Part shown: piece by piece, positions 45,459 through 55,313 of the stretch
Layout: the number at the start of each line of letters is the position of its first letter
Numbering within the stretch: position 1 is the first letter of the stretch
DNA from: Alkalihalobacterium chitinilyticum
GTDB lineage: Bacteria > Bacillota > Bacilli > Bacillales > Bacillaceae_F
Length of the DNA: 64,000 nt
Direction: 5' to 3'
Assembly: GCF_029028005.1 (NCBI RefSeq)
Contig: NZ_JAOTPO010000002.1
Location: 62,001-126,000 of the forward strand
Position numbers and translations under genes: made by a program
The notes under the pieces: generated by a model
What the model was told of the DNA's origin: nothing
Seen by the model: only the letters and a program-made list of their open reading frames with translations
Database searches by the model: none

Positions 45459-45926
45459 ATGGCAAGTATTCCTTATATTGAAAATATCAAAGAGTGGGAA
45501 CAAACATTTTCATACTACTGTCCTATTAAAGTTCGTTTTTCTGAGACAGATGCGTTTGGACATTTAAACAATACAAGAGTGTTTGTTTATTTTGAAGAAG
45601 CAAGAATAGAATATTTTAAATCATTAGGTTTGATGAGCGAATGGATGAAAAAAGAAAATGATTGTATTATCGTCACGGCTGATCTTCAGTGTAATTATAT
45701 TAAGCAAGTATTTTTTGATGAACAGTTAAAAGTTTACGTCACAGCTCATCATATTGGAAACACTTCGGTTGATTTGCATTATATGGTTAAGAATGAAAAA
45801 GGAGATATCTGTATTACGGGAAGAGGTAGAATTGTTCAAATTTCCAAACAAACTGGAAAACCTGTGGAATGGACAGACCAAATGATTGAAAAAATGAAGT
45901 CGGCTCGAAAAAAAATAGAGGTTTAA
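45459..45926 (+). CDS. ysmA: Acyl-CoA thioesterase, 4HBT hot-dog family (YsmA)
   Basis: A 155-residue single hot-dog-fold thioesterase. The 4-hydroxybenzoyl-CoA thioesterase signature is ETDAFGHLNNTRVFVYFEEAR with catalytic D31. The acyl substrate is unknown. The ribosome site is weak (TTGAGGT). It lies between sdhB and gerE, as in B. subtilis. Confidence 0.85.
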   Translation: MASIPYIENIKEWEQTFSYYCPIKVRFSETDAFGHLNNTRVFVYFEEARIEYFKSLGLMSEWMKKENDCIIVTADLQCNYIKQVFFDEQLKVYVTAHHIGNTSVDLHYMVKNEKGDICITGRGRIVQISKQTGKPVEWTDQMIEKMKSARKKIEV

Positions 45927-45951
45927 TAACACTTTAAGGCTATATGAATTC

Positions 45952-45979
45952 ACAAGGTCAATGTACAGTACATATAATA
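45952..45979 (+). promoter_or_regulatory. Candidate sigma-K promoter of gerE
   Basis: AC (45952-45953), 17 bases, CATATAATA (45971-45979), matching the sigma-K pattern (AC near -35, CATAnnnTA at -10). gerE is transcribed by sigma-K in B. subtilis. Confidence 0.65.
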
Positions 45980-46087
45980 TTTTGACTAAATACCTTCTGT
46001 AAGAGTCTACCTGAACCTTTTCGCGTTTGGATTTCTCTTATCTGAAGCCTCTTTGGTGTACAGCCTGAGCAAGAAGGGGTGAATTCA

Positions 46088-46312
46088 TTGAAAGGAGCAG
46101 AATACGGACCAAAACCTTTACTTACAAAAAGGGAACGAGAAGTATTTGAGCTATTGGTTCAAGACAAAACTACGAAAGAAATTGCTCAGCAGCTTTTCAT
46201 TAGTGAAAAGACAGTTCGCAATCACATTTCAAACACGATGCAGAAGCTTGGGGTTAAGGGGCGCTCCCAGGCAGTGATCGAGTTAGTACGACTAGGTGAA
46301 CTTGAGATTTAA
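46088..46312 (+). CDS. gerE: Late mother-cell sporulation regulator GerE
   Basis: A 74-residue LuxR-type helix-turn-helix protein acting late in the mother cell with sigma-K to switch spore coat genes. The core (LLTKREREVFELLVQDKTTK, then SEKTVRNHISN) is almost identical to B. subtilis GerE. TTG 46088 is chosen: GAAGGGGTG lies seven bases upstream and the length becomes exactly that of B. subtilis. GTG 46079 falls inside the ribosome site. Confidence 0.96.
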   Translation: MKGAEYGPKPLLTKREREVFELLVQDKTTKEIAQQLFISEKTVRNHISNTMQKLGVKGRSQAVIELVRLGELEI

Positions 46313-46319
46313 TTGAAAT

Positions 46320-46433
46320 GAAGCTGACTCTTAAGTGTTATAGCCACTCAATATATAGCCTACTTTAATAGTAGGCTATATATTGCTATGGAGCTTTTCA
46401 TTAGACACTAATCTGAGTCAGCTTCTTTATTTT
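46320..46433. repeat. Large nested dyad (~106 bp) between gerE and ctaD
   Basis: Outer arms GAAGCTGACTC (46320-46330) and GAGTCAGCTTC (46415-46425) are perfectly complementary. Nested inside is a perfect 16-bp hairpin, CAATATATAGCCTACT / AGTAGGCTATATATTG (46349-46385), with a five-base loop. A T-rich tail follows, so it may also end gerE transcription. Confidence 0.8.
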
Positions 46434-46513
46434 TTACATGAAGGGTAGTAAGTAAATATTGTTATACCTGTGATACACTCCCTCACTTTTCGGGCACGAA
46501 AGTGGGGGAATTA

Positions 46514-48394
46514 TTAACCCATTTCTTCTTCTTTAATTTCTTCTTTAGGGATATAAAACCCGTGGTCCTCTTTAACCGAGCGAACGATCATTGCACCGAA
46601 AGTTAGAACAGAACCTAATGCCACTACAAGGTAAGGGTTAACCCAAGGATTGTTCATATTGATCATAATAAAACCAAACCCCATGAAAAATAATCCGACA
46701 GACATAATGAACGGCAGTATTGAACCATTTGGCATATGAATGTCTTGCAACGGTTCAGCAGGCTTCATCTTGCCGTTTCCATGTACTTTCTCATAAAATA
46801 AAGGATCTAGTGAACGGACTTGCGGTGTTTGCGCAAAGTTATATTCTGGGACCGGGTTTGGAGTGGACCATTCCAGTGTTCTTCCATCCCATGGATCTCC
46901 GTTACTGATACGCTCTCCTTTATAAGCAGAATAAATGATATTAATGACTAGTAAGATCACTCCTACTGACATAAAGTAGGTTCCAATCGAACTAATGTAA
47001 TTCATTCCGTCCCAGCCTTGGTCGCCAAGGTAAGTGTAGACACGGCGAGGCATTCCGATGACCCCAAGAATATGTTGAACAAAGAAAGTTAAATGAAAGC
47101 CAATAAAGAAAATCCAGAACATCAATTTCCCGAGTGTCTCATTTAAGCGATGTCCAAACATTTTTGGGTACCAATAAAATAGGCCAGCGAACAGTCCTAA
47201 AATAATACCTCCAACAATAACGTAATGGAAGTGGGCAACGACAAAGTAACTGTCGTGGTATAACTGCGTAACAGGAGCCATTGCGACCATGACACCGGTA
47301 ACTCCACCGAGGACAAACGTCGGAACGAATGAAGAAGCAAACAACATGGCTGTGTTAAACGTTATTTTACCGCCCCACATCGTAAATAACCAGTTAAATA
47401 CTTTTACACCAGTCGGTACAGCAATGAGCATCGTTGATATCGCAAAAATCGAGTTCGCAATTGGTCCCATCCCAACGGTAAACATATGATGGGCCCAAAC
47501 CATAAACCCGAGAAACGCAATTAAGATCGTTGCAAATACCATCGTTGTATACCCGAATAATCGTTTTCTTGAAAACGCAGGGATTACTTCTGAGACGATC
47601 CCGAAAGCAGGCAGAACTAAAATGTAAACTTCCGGGTGTCCAAAGATCCAGAAGATATGCTGCCAGATGATAACATTACCGCTCATATCAGGCATAAAAA
47701 ATTGGGCACCGAACAGACGATCTAACATAAGTAATAATAAACCACCTGCTAATGGAGTAAATGCAAATAAAATTAAAGTCGATACAACAAATGTCGTCCA
47801 AACAAATAAAGGCATTCGCATTAAAGTCATTCCAGGAGCACGCATATTAATAATGGTAACTAAAAAATTGATGGCGGCTACTAATGTACCTATTCCACTT
47901 ACTTGTAGACCGAGTACATAGAAATCTAACCCAATCCCAGCGTAATCTCTTCCTGATAGCGGTACATATGCCGTCCAACCAGCATCAGGACCACCGCCAA
48001 AAAACCACGTTAAACTCATCAAACTTGCCCCAAAAAAGAAGATCCAAAATCCAAGCGCGTTAACGAATGGAAACGCGACGTCTCTCGCACCAATCTGTAA
48101 AGGGACGATGAAATTCATAAACCCTAATATAATTGGGGTGGCGGCAAAAAAGAGCATTATAGTCCCATGCATCGTTAAGATTTCATTGTACGTCTGACCG
48201 CTGATAAATAAACTTTCTGGGTACATCAGCTGTATACGAATCAGTAAGGCCATAACACCTGCTTTCACAAAAAATAATGTCCCAGCAATTAAGTACATGA
48301 CACCGATTTTTTTGTGGTCAACAGTTGTCAGCCAGTCCCAGACGACACTTTTCTTTTTTCTATTTGTTTCTACTTTGGCAGTACCTAATTCCAC
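46514..48394 (-). CDS. ctaD: Cytochrome c oxidase subunit I (CtaD-like), stand-alone
   Basis: A 626-residue haem-copper oxidase subunit I of the A type. It has the haem/CuB histidines (MHGTIMLF, the HPEVY motif, VWAHHMFT, HFHYV), the D-channel start GARDV, the K-channel lysine in AVPTGVKVFNW, and about 12-14 membrane helices. Start GTG 48394 with AAGGAGG upstream. It most resembles caa3 CtaD rather than quinol oxidase QoxB. Unusually, no subunit II, III or IV gene lies beside it; both neighbours are unrelated. It may be a second copy or work with subunits encoded elsewhere. Confidence 0.88.
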   Translation of the reverse strand: MELGTAKVETNRKKKSVVWDWLTTVDHKKIGVMYLIAGTLFFVKAGVMALLIRIQLMYPESLFISGQTYNEILTMHGTIMLFFAATPIILGFMNFIVPLQIGARDVAFPFVNALGFWIFFFGASLMSLTWFFGGGPDAGWTAYVPLSGRDYAGIGLDFYVLGLQVSGIGTLVAAINFLVTIINMRAPGMTLMRMPLFVWTTFVVSTLILFAFTPLAGGLLLLMLDRLFGAQFFMPDMSGNVIIWQHIFWIFGHPEVYILVLPAFGIVSEVIPAFSRKRLFGYTTMVFATILIAFLGFMVWAHHMFTVGMGPIANSIFAISTMLIAVPTGVKVFNWLFTMWGGKITFNTAMLFASSFVPTFVLGGVTGVMVAMAPVTQLYHDSYFVVAHFHYVIVGGIILGLFAGLFYWYPKMFGHRLNETLGKLMFWIFFIGFHLTFFVQHILGVIGMPRRVYTYLGDQGWDGMNYISSIGTYFMSVGVILLVINIIYSAYKGERISNGDPWDGRTLEWSTPNPVPEYNFAQTPQVRSLDPLFYEKVHGNGKMKPAEPLQDIHMPNGSILPFIMSVGLFFMGFGFIMINMNNPWVNPYLVVALGSVLTFGAMIVRSVKEDHGFYIPKEEIKEEEMG

Positions 48395-48580
48395 TGAAAA
48401 TCCTCCTTTTTAAACTGACACTAATAATAAAAAACATAAATAATGTCATTAACGGAATAAAATACTATCACGCTAAAATTTTCCTTTCTATTTTGTCTCA
48501 CTTTTAGAAACGTTATACTTGAAAAAATAGATGTTGCAGATTACGATGACTTACGAAGCTATTTAGAAAGGAAAAGCCAA

Positions 48581-49420
48581 ATGAGGGGAACGTACAAGAT
48601 TAAAAAAGTTTTAAATAATAATGTAGTCATAGCGCTTAATACAATAAATGAAGAAATGATAATCATCGGGAAAGGTCTGGGATTTGGAAAAAAACAAGGG
48701 GACCTGATTGACCAGCAAAATATTGATCAACTTTTTCAACTCGTAAATGAACAACAACAAGAAGAGTATAAACAATTGTTATTGCAAATTGACGATTCCA
48801 TTATGGAAACAATCAATGATGCGATCGTTTTAATAAGCAGGAGGCTAGATCAAAAGTTAAATGAGCATATTCATATCGCGTTAACTGACCATATTGCGTT
48901 TGCTATTCGGAGGTTAGAACAAGGAATTGTCATTACAAACCCTTTTTTAACTGAAACAAAGTCGATGTACCCAGTCGAATTTCAAATTGCAGAACAAGTA
49001 ATCAATCTGATTAATCAACAATTAGAGATTTCATTGCCAAAAGACGAAATTGGTTTTGTTACGCTGCATATTCATAGTGCGTTAGAGAATAAACCTTTAT
49101 CCGAAATAAAAGATGATGCATTACTTTTAAAAAAGTTAATAAATCTCATAGAAACAGGTTTAAAAGTTCAAATAGAGAAGAATTCTCTTCAATACTCGCG
49201 GCTTGTTATTCATCTTCGTCACGTCCTAGATCGTGTGCTTCATCATGAAACGGTAGAATTAAATGAAAAATTTGTGACACTATTGAAGCAAGAGTATCCA
49301 CTATGCTATAATCTTGCTTGGAAGTTGATTAAGATCATTCAAACTCATTATCAATTACCCGTTGCTGATGCGGAAGCAGTATACTTAGCGATGCATTTGC
49401 AAAGGCTTACTCAAAAATAA
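48581..49420 (+). CDS. glcT: PtsGHI transcription antiterminator GlcT
   Basis: A 279-residue BglG/SacY-family antiterminator. The N-terminal CAT RNA-binding domain (1-60) is followed by two PRD domains with conserved histidines (H104 and H163 in PRD1; H211 and H272 in PRD2), which the PTS phosphorylates. It prevents termination in the ptsG leader when glucose is present. Ribosome site AGAAAGGAAA. It directly precedes its target operon, which carries a matching RNA site. Confidence 0.93.
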   Translation: MRGTYKIKKVLNNNVVIALNTINEEMIIIGKGLGFGKKQGDLIDQQNIDQLFQLVNEQQQEEYKQLLLQIDDSIMETINDAIVLISRRLDQKLNEHIHIALTDHIAFAIRRLEQGIVITNPFLTETKSMYPVEFQIAEQVINLINQQLEISLPKDEIGFVTLHIHSALENKPLSEIKDDALLLKKLINLIETGLKVQIEKNSLQYSRLVIHLRHVLDRVLHHETVELNEKFVTLLKQEYPLCYNLAWKLIKIIQTHYQLPVADAEAVYLAMHLQRLTQK

Positions 49421-49442
49421 ATAGTTTAACACACTCTATTTA

Positions 49443-49560
49443 CGTGTTACTGATACGATCAGGCATGAGTAAAAGAAGTGTATATGAAGTAGAACTTGGG
49501 CAATCTATCCATAGGATTCCCTGGCTCGCTCGTATGCTTTCTTTTATTCATGTCTTTTTT
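49443..49560 (+). promoter_or_regulatory. GlcT RNA antiterminator (RAT) and overlapping terminator before ptsG
   Basis: GTTACTGATACGATCAGGCA within 49443-49471 is nearly the B. subtilis ptsG RAT. It overlaps the 5' arm of a long terminator: AGGCATGAGTAAAAGAA (49461-49477) pairs with TTCTTTTATTCATGTCT (49539-49555), followed by T6. GlcT bound to RAT would block the terminator. Confidence 0.9.
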
Positions 49561-49655
49561 GTTTTTACATAGAAGAATGAGCTGGATCAGTGAAAACGAT
49601 TACTTTAGGTGTGGATGATCTCAAACAACTAGATACGACATAAAGGAGTGAGAGT

Positions 49656-51626
49656 ATGTTCAAAAAGGCATTTGGAACGTTACAGCGTGTTGGTCGTGCA
49701 CTAATGACACCTGTATCCGTACTACCTGCAGCCGGTTTATTACTGGGGCTAGGGCATGAAAATGTTTTAAACATTCCAATCATGGCCGAGGCAGGTGGCG
49801 TCATTTTCGGTAATTTAGCGCTTTTATTTGCGGTTGGTGTTGCCATTGGTTTAGCAGATGGTGATGGTGTTGCAGGGTTAGCGGCTGTTATTGGTTACCT
49901 TGTTATGAATACTACGTTAGGTATAATGGCTGGATACTACGGTGCTGAAACAGTTACAGTACTTGGAATTGAGACCCTACAAACAGGTGTCTTCGGTGGT
50001 ATTATAATGGGTCTTGTAGCTGCAACTCTTTATAAACGATTCTATAATATAGAGTTGCCACCGTTTTTAGGATTTTTTGCCGGTAAAAGATTTGTTCCAA
50101 TAATTACAGCAGCTACAGCTGTTTTATTAGGTATCGCTTTTGTATTCATTTGGCCGCCAATTCAAGGAGTGATTGATTGGTTCTCTCATTTAGCGACGGA
50201 AACAGGAACAACGGTTGCAGCTTTTGTATTCGGCTTTACGCAAAGAGCACTAATTCCATTCGGCTTACACCATATCTTTTATCAACCGTTTTGGTTCGAG
50301 TTTGGAACGTTTACAACTGCTGCTGGAGATGTTGTTAGAGGAGATATGACTCGTTTCTTTGCAGGAGATCCTACAGCAGGAACATTTATGGCAGGTTTAT
50401 TCCCGTTTATGTTGTTTGGTCTTCCAGCTGCAGCATTAGCGATTTATCACGAAGCAAGACCAGAGCGAAAGAAAGCAGTCGCAGGTATTATGGCATCAGC
50501 CGCGTTGACGAGCTTTTTGACAGGTATTACAGAACCGATTGAGTTCGCATTTCTATTTGTTGCACCGGTCCTATTTTTAATCCACTGTGTATTTGCAGGT
50601 TTTTCATTCGTTATTATGGACTTGCTAGGTGTTAAAGCAGGATTTACATTCTCCGGTGGATTTATTGATTATGTGCTTTATTGGGGATTATCAACAAATT
50701 CTTGGATGATCATTCCAGTGGGGATTGGATTTGCATTCATATACTATTTCGGGTTCCGTTTTGCAATACGAAAGTGGAACTTAAGAACGCCAGGACGAGA
50801 ACCAGAGGAACAAGTAAGCGATACGCCATCAAAAGGAAAAAAATCAGAGTTAGCTAAAAATGTATTACATGCTCTAGGTGGGAAGAATAATATTACAGCG
50901 TTAGATGCTTGTATTACTAGGCTTCGGGTATCGGTAAAAGACCCTGCAGAAGTAGATAGCTCTCAATTGAAAAAATTAGGGGCTTCAGGTGTCCTCGAAA
51001 TGGGTAATAATATACAAGCGATCTTTGGCACACAATCCGACGCGTTAAAAGGACAGATTAAAGATTTGATTGATGGTAAAGAAGTAATGCAAGATATCGA
51101 TGATCAAGAAGTTGATGAAACGAAGGTCATCCCGCAATCAAACAGTGAGTCTGCCGACGAAGAAGGTAGATTACAGGTGGCTACACCTATAAAAGGTAAG
51201 CTCTTACCTATTACAGAAGTTCCTGATAAAGTGTTTGCAGAAAAGATGATGGGAGATGGCTTTGCGATCGCACCTACTGAAGGACTCGTAGTCTCACCTG
51301 TGGCCGGAAAAATTATTAATGTTTTCCCAACAAAGCATGCCATTGGAATTTTAGCTCATACTGGTCATGAAATTCTAATTCACATAGGTATTGATACTGT
51401 TCAAATGAATGGAGAAGGCTTTGAAGTATTCGTTTCAGAAGGTGATGAAATCGAACAAGGTCAAAAACTGGTTACAATGGATTTAGCCTTAATCGAACAA
51501 AAAGCCTCATCAACGATTACACCGATTGTATTCACCAACTTAAAAGAAAACGAAATAATCAGCCTGCAAGAAAAAGCAGCAGTTGAACTTGGAGAAACTG
51601 GATTAGTTTCCATTAAAAATAAATAA
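49656..51626 (+). CDS. ptsG: Glucose-specific PTS transporter subunit EIICBA
   Basis: A 656-residue glucose permease with all three domains fused: EIIC membrane channel (about 1-385), EIIB with phosphorylated C419 ([10 protein letters not shown]), and EIIA with H561 and the phosphorylated H576 (LIHIGIDTV). It takes up and phosphorylates glucose and passes a signal to GlcT. Ribosome site AAGGAGTGAG. First gene of ptsG-ptsH-ptsI. In B. subtilis this operon lies elsewhere on the chromosome. Confidence 0.96.
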   Translation: MFKKAFGTLQRVGRALMTPVSVLPAAGLLLGLGHENVLNIPIMAEAGGVIFGNLALLFAVGVAIGLADGDGVAGLAAVIGYLVMNTTLGIMAGYYGAETVTVLGIETLQTGVFGGIIMGLVAATLYKRFYNIELPPFLGFFAGKRFVPIITAATAVLLGIAFVFIWPPIQGVIDWFSHLATETGTTVAAFVFGFTQRALIPFGLHHIFYQPFWFEFGTFTTAAGDVVRGDMTRFFAGDPTAGTFMAGLFPFMLFGLPAAALAIYHEARPERKKAVAGIMASAALTSFLTGITEPIEFAFLFVAPVLFLIHCVFAGFSFVIMDLLGVKAGFTFSGGFIDYVLYWGLSTNSWMIIPVGIGFAFIYYFGFRFAIRKWNLRTPGREPEEQVSDTPSKGKKSELAKNVLHALGGKNNITALDACITRLRVSVKDPAEVDSSQLKKLGASGVLEMGNNIQAIFGTQSDALKGQIKDLIDGKEVMQDIDDQEVDETKVIPQSNSESADEEGRLQVATPIKGKLLPITEVPDKVFAEKMMGDGFAIAPTEGLVVSPVAGKIINVFPTKHAIGILAHTGHEILIHIGIDTVQMNGEGFEVFVSEGDEIEQGQKLVTMDLALIEQKASSTITPIVFTNLKENEIISLQEKAAVELGETGLVSIKNK

Positions 51627-51655
51627 ATTATATTTTAGAGAAAGAGGTAGATCTC

Positions 51656-51919
51656 ATGGTAGAAAAAACATTTAAAATTACAGCAGAAACAGGAATTCAT
51701 GCAAGACCAGCAACTCAACTAGTAAATAAAGCAGGACAATTTTCTTCAGATATTAACTTAGAATATAAAGGAAAGTCAGTGAACTTAAAGTCCATTATGG
51801 GTGTAATGTCTCTAGGCGTTGGACAAGGAGCAGAAGTAACAATTAAAGCAGAAGGTTCAGATGAAAATGATGCATTACAAGCATTAGAAGCTGTAATCAA
51901 GGAAGGGTTAGGAGAATAA
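51656..51919 (+). CDS. ptsH: Phosphocarrier protein HPr
   Basis: An 87-residue PTS carrier with the phosphorylation sites H15 (GIHARPA) and regulatory S46 (LKSIMGV). Ser46-phosphate HPr is the co-repressor of CcpA in Bacilli, linking this operon to the cre site of lcfA. The stop codon overlaps the ptsI start by one base. Confidence 0.98.
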   Translation: MVEKTFKITAETGIHARPATQLVNKAGQFSSDINLEYKGKSVNLKSIMGVMSLGVGQGAEVTIKAEGSDENDALQALEAVIKEGLGE

Positions 51920-53637
51920 TGAAACAAATTTCAGGGATAGCTGCGTCAGCTGGAATTGCAATAGCAACCGCATATATATTGGAAGAGCCTGACTATTCCT
52001 TTGAGAAAATAACAGATACTGACCCTGCAGCTGAAAAAGAACGACTTGAAACTGCGCTAGAGAAAGCGAAAGCGGACCTAGCTCAGATTAAAGAAAAAGC
52101 AGAAGTTGATCTAGGAGAAGAAGAAGCAGCGATATTCGCTGCTCACCTTCTTGTGTTAAGTGATCCAGAATTCATCGGCGGTATGCAAGCTCATATTGAT
52201 AATGAAAAAGTGAATGCAGAAAGTGCCGTCCATGACGTTTCGCAAACATTTATTTCAATGTTTGAATCGATGGATAATGAATATATGAAAGAACGTGCAG
52301 CCGATATCCGAGATGTTTCCAAGCGAGTGCTAGGTTACTTACTTGGGATCCAAATGAAATCGTTAGCTGCGATTGATGAAGAAACGATTATTATTGCAAA
52401 AGACTTAACACCTTCAGACACAGCGCAATTAAATCCGAAGTTTGTTAAAGGGTTTGCTGCTGATATCGGTGGACGTACATCTCATTCAGCAATCATGGCT
52501 CGATCGATGGAAATTCCTGCGATTGTAGGAACGAAAGAGGCAACATCTTCTATCCAGAATGGTGATACTATTATTATCGATGGACTAGAAGGTGTCGTTA
52601 TCGTTCAACCAGATAATGAAACAATGCAAGCGTATGAACAGAAAAAAGAATCGTATGAACAACAAAAGTTAGAGTGGGCTAAACTTGTTAACGAAACAAC
52701 GAAAACAATTGATGGGCATCATGTAGAATTAGCAGCTAATATCGGTACACCAGACGATCTTACAGGCGTAATTAATAATGGTGCTGAAGGAATCGGCTTA
52801 TACCGAACTGAGTTTCTTTATATGGGACGAGACCAATTGCCAACAGAAGAGGAACAGTATAATGCTTATAAAACGGTATTAGAAAGAATGGAAGGCAAGC
52901 CTGTCGTAATTCGTACCCTTGATATCGGTGGAGACAAAGAACTTCCATACTTAGAGCTTCCTAAAGAAATGAATCCATTTCTTGGTTTCCGTGCGATTAG
53001 ACTGTGCTTGGAGCATCAGGACATATTCCGTACGCAACTTCGTGCATTACTTCGAGCGAGTACATTTGGGAACTTAAAGATTATGTTTCCGATGATCGCT
53101 GCGCTTGAAGAATTACGACAAGCGAAAGCAATTTTAGAGGAAGAAAAACAAAATCTTCTAAATGAAGGTCAACAAGTTTCTGACTCTATTGAAGTAGGGA
53201 TGATGGTAGAAATCCCTTCAACAGCTGTCATTGCTGATCTCTTTGCTAAAGAAGTTGATTTCTTCAGTGTTGGGACCAATGACTTAATTCAATACACGAT
53301 GGCAGCAGACCGAATGAATGAACAAGTTTCTTACTTGTATCAACCATATCACCCAGCAATCCTTCGTCTCGTAAACATGGTGATTGAAGCGGCTCACAAG
53401 GAAGGAAAGTGGGCAGGTATGTGCGGTGAAATGGCTGGAGACGAAATTGCAATTCCAATTCTTTTAGGATTAGGACTTGATGAATTTAGTATGAGTGCAA
53501 CATCTGTTTTACCAGCTCGAAGTCAAATGGCCAAATTATCTAAGCAAGAATTAGAAAGTTTCGCAAAAGAAATGTTAATGAAAAATACATCAGAAGAAGT
53601 CCAAGAAGCGGTTAAGACTAGGTTTGGCAGTCTATAA
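51919..53637 (+). CDS. ptsI: PTS enzyme I (phosphoenolpyruvate-protein phosphotransferase)
   Basis: A 572-residue enzyme that takes phosphate from phosphoenolpyruvate onto H189 ([12 protein letters not shown]) and passes it to HPr. The C-terminal PEP-binding barrel has [22 protein letters not shown] and the cysteine of GMCGEMAGD. Overlaps ptsH by one base. Last gene of the operon. Confidence 0.97.
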   Translation: MKQISGIAASAGIAIATAYILEEPDYSFEKITDTDPAAEKERLETALEKAKADLAQIKEKAEVDLGEEEAAIFAAHLLVLSDPEFIGGMQAHIDNEKVNAESAVHDVSQTFISMFESMDNEYMKERAADIRDVSKRVLGYLLGIQMKSLAAIDEETIIIAKDLTPSDTAQLNPKFVKGFAADIGGRTSHSAIMARSMEIPAIVGTKEATSSIQNGDTIIIDGLEGVVIVQPDNETMQAYEQKKESYEQQKLEWAKLVNETTKTIDGHHVELAANIGTPDDLTGVINNGAEGIGLYRTEFLYMGRDQLPTEEEQYNAYKTVLERMEGKPVVIRTLDIGGDKELPYLELPKEMNPFLGFRAIRLCLEHQDIFRTQLRALLRASTFGNLKIMFPMIAALEELRQAKAILEEEKQNLLNEGQQVSDSIEVGMMVEIPSTAVIADLFAKEVDFFSVGTNDLIQYTMAADRMNEQVSYLYQPYHPAILRLVNMVIEAAHKEGKWAGMCGEMAGDEIAIPILLGLGLDEFSMSATSVLPARSQMAKLSKQELESFAKEMLMKNTSEEVQEAVKTRFGSL

Positions 53638-53644
53638 TAGTTCA

Positions 53645-53676
53645 AAGAAGAGTTGTCTTTCGACAACTCTTCTTCA
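53645..53676 (+). terminator. Rho-independent terminator after ptsI
   Basis: Stem AAGAAGAGTTGTC / GACAACTCTTCTT with a short loop; the T tract is weak (CACATTTCTT). Confidence 0.8.
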
Positions 53677-53783
53677 CATTTCTTAATGTTTTTCTATTGC
53701 AATTCTATAGGAAAACAGGGAAAATAAATAAGATAATATAAAAAAATACCTAGTATATATAGAATTCATACACAGGAGGGAAG

Positions 53784-54239
53784 ATGATGGCAGAATTTGA
53801 ACAAGTAGAACATATTGAAAAGTCGTTAAGAAAAATAGCACAAATCATTAAACAAAAAGGTCGTGTTATTCTAAATCAGTTTCCGATCACACCACCTCAA
53901 TTCGTTGCTTTACAATGGTTAAATGAATTAGGTGATATGACGATCGGTGATTTATCGAATAAAATGCACTTAGCCTGTAGTACGACAACAGATCTTGTCG
54001 ATCGTATGGAAAAGAATGAATTAGTAGAACGAGTGAAAGATCTAAAGGATCGCAGAGTCGTTCGTATTCACTTATTAGAAAAAGGTGAAACGATTATCCA
54101 AGAAGTAATTAAGAAACGACAAGATTATTTAAAAGATATTCTTCAAAACTTCTCGGATGAGGATATTGCATTTTTAGAAAAGAACTTACATGTCCTTCAT
54201 GAAGAAATGGAATCTTCAGCAAAAGAACTTAACAGCTAA
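53784..54239 (+). CDS. ysmB: MarR-family transcriptional regulator YsmB
   Basis: A 151-residue winged-helix regulator of the MarR family, with the recognition region LSNKMHLACSTTTDLVDRMEKN and the wing VKDLKDRRVVRIHLLEKG. Ligand and targets are unknown. ATG 53784 (or the next codon, 53787) has GGAGGGAAG upstream. It precedes racE, as in B. subtilis. Confidence 0.88.
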   Translation: MMAEFEQVEHIEKSLRKIAQIIKQKGRVILNQFPITPPQFVALQWLNELGDMTIGDLSNKMHLACSTTTDLVDRMEKNELVERVKDLKDRRVVRIHLLEKGETIIQEVIKKRQDYLKDILQNFSDEDIAFLEKNLHVLHEEMESSAKELNS

Positions 54240-54271
54240 TGAAAAAAGAAGATAGAAATTGAGGGAGAATT

Positions 54272-55069
54272 TTGGATAGACCGATTGGAGTTATTGATTC
54301 GGGACTTGGAGGATTAACCGTTGCAAAAGAAATTCTTCGACAGTTACCGAAAGAACAAATTGTTTATATTGGGGATACCGTTCGTTGTCCATACGGACCA
54401 AGACCCGCAGAAGAAGTACGAACGTTTACCTGGCAAATGATTGATCGTCTATTAAAAGAACGCATTAAGATGCTCGTCATTGCTTGTAATACAGCAACAG
54501 CTGTCGTCCTAGACGAAGTAAAAGAAAAGCTATCTATACCTGTGATTGGGGTTGTACACCCAGGAGCGATTACAGCTCTTAAAGTAACGAAAAATGATCA
54601 TGTGGCTGTTATTGGAACTACAGGAACGATTCAAAGTAAAGCTTATGATAAAGCATTAAAAGATATTAATAGTAATATTACAGTTGAAAGTATGGCATGT
54701 CCGCCTTTTGTTCCCTTAGTAGAACAAGGGATTTTTAAAGGCGAAGAAGCGGTGAGGGTCGTTTCAGAAACATTACAACCATTACTGACTAATAAGTTTG
54801 ATACGTTAATACTTGGATGTACACACTACCCGTTATTGCGCGGGGTCATTCAACGTGTTGTAGGAAATGATATTACGTTAATTAGTTCTGGTGATGAGAC
54901 GGCACGAGAAGTTAGTGCGCTCTTATATCATCAAGATTTACTTTATAAAGAAAATCGGAAACCGACTCATATTTTTTACACGACAGGCGATCATGAAACA
55001 TTTAAAAAGATCGCTAGCAGTTGGCTGAAAATTGACCTCGATCATGTGGAGACGATCTATTTAGGATAA
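54272..55069 (+). CDS. racE: Glutamate racemase
   Basis: A 265-residue enzyme that supplies D-glutamate for peptidoglycan. The two catalytic cysteines are C72 (IACNTATAV) and C183 (LGCTHYPLL); D9-S10 in IDSGLGG bind substrate. Start TTG 54272 with GAGGGAGA upstream. The MurI/RacE family is clear; racE is used because of synteny with B. subtilis. Confidence 0.95.
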   Translation: MDRPIGVIDSGLGGLTVAKEILRQLPKEQIVYIGDTVRCPYGPRPAEEVRTFTWQMIDRLLKERIKMLVIACNTATAVVLDEVKEKLSIPVIGVVHPGAITALKVTKNDHVAVIGTTGTIQSKAYDKALKDINSNITVESMACPPFVPLVEQGIFKGEEAVRVVSETLQPLLTNKFDTLILGCTHYPLLRGVIQRVVGNDITLISSGDETAREVSALLYHQDLLYKENRKPTHIFYTTGDHETFKKIASSWLKIDLDHVETIYLG

Positions 55070-55087
55070 TTATAGAGGCCCGTAATA

Positions 55088-55124
55088 AAAAATCGCATTG
55101 GAGCGTAAATCCAATGCGATTTTG
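55088..55124 (+). terminator. Rho-independent terminator after racE
   Basis: Perfect stem AAAATCGCATTGGA / TCCAATGCGATTTT with a seven-base loop; it is A- and T-flanked and could act in both directions. Confidence 0.88.
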
Positions 55125-55313
55125 TGTTTATCTACTTGTTACCTGCAGTTAATTTTCCTCCTGTAACGTAAAACTTCTTTAATGTTTGTCTTATGAAAAC
55201 CGTATTCTAGCAGGTTTGTTTATAAACCTGTTTTAAATTTGTAGACAAAGATGGTCTATTTTTGGAAAAGGCTCGTATACATACTAGTACAAACTACCTT
55301 AGGAGGGAAAAGA

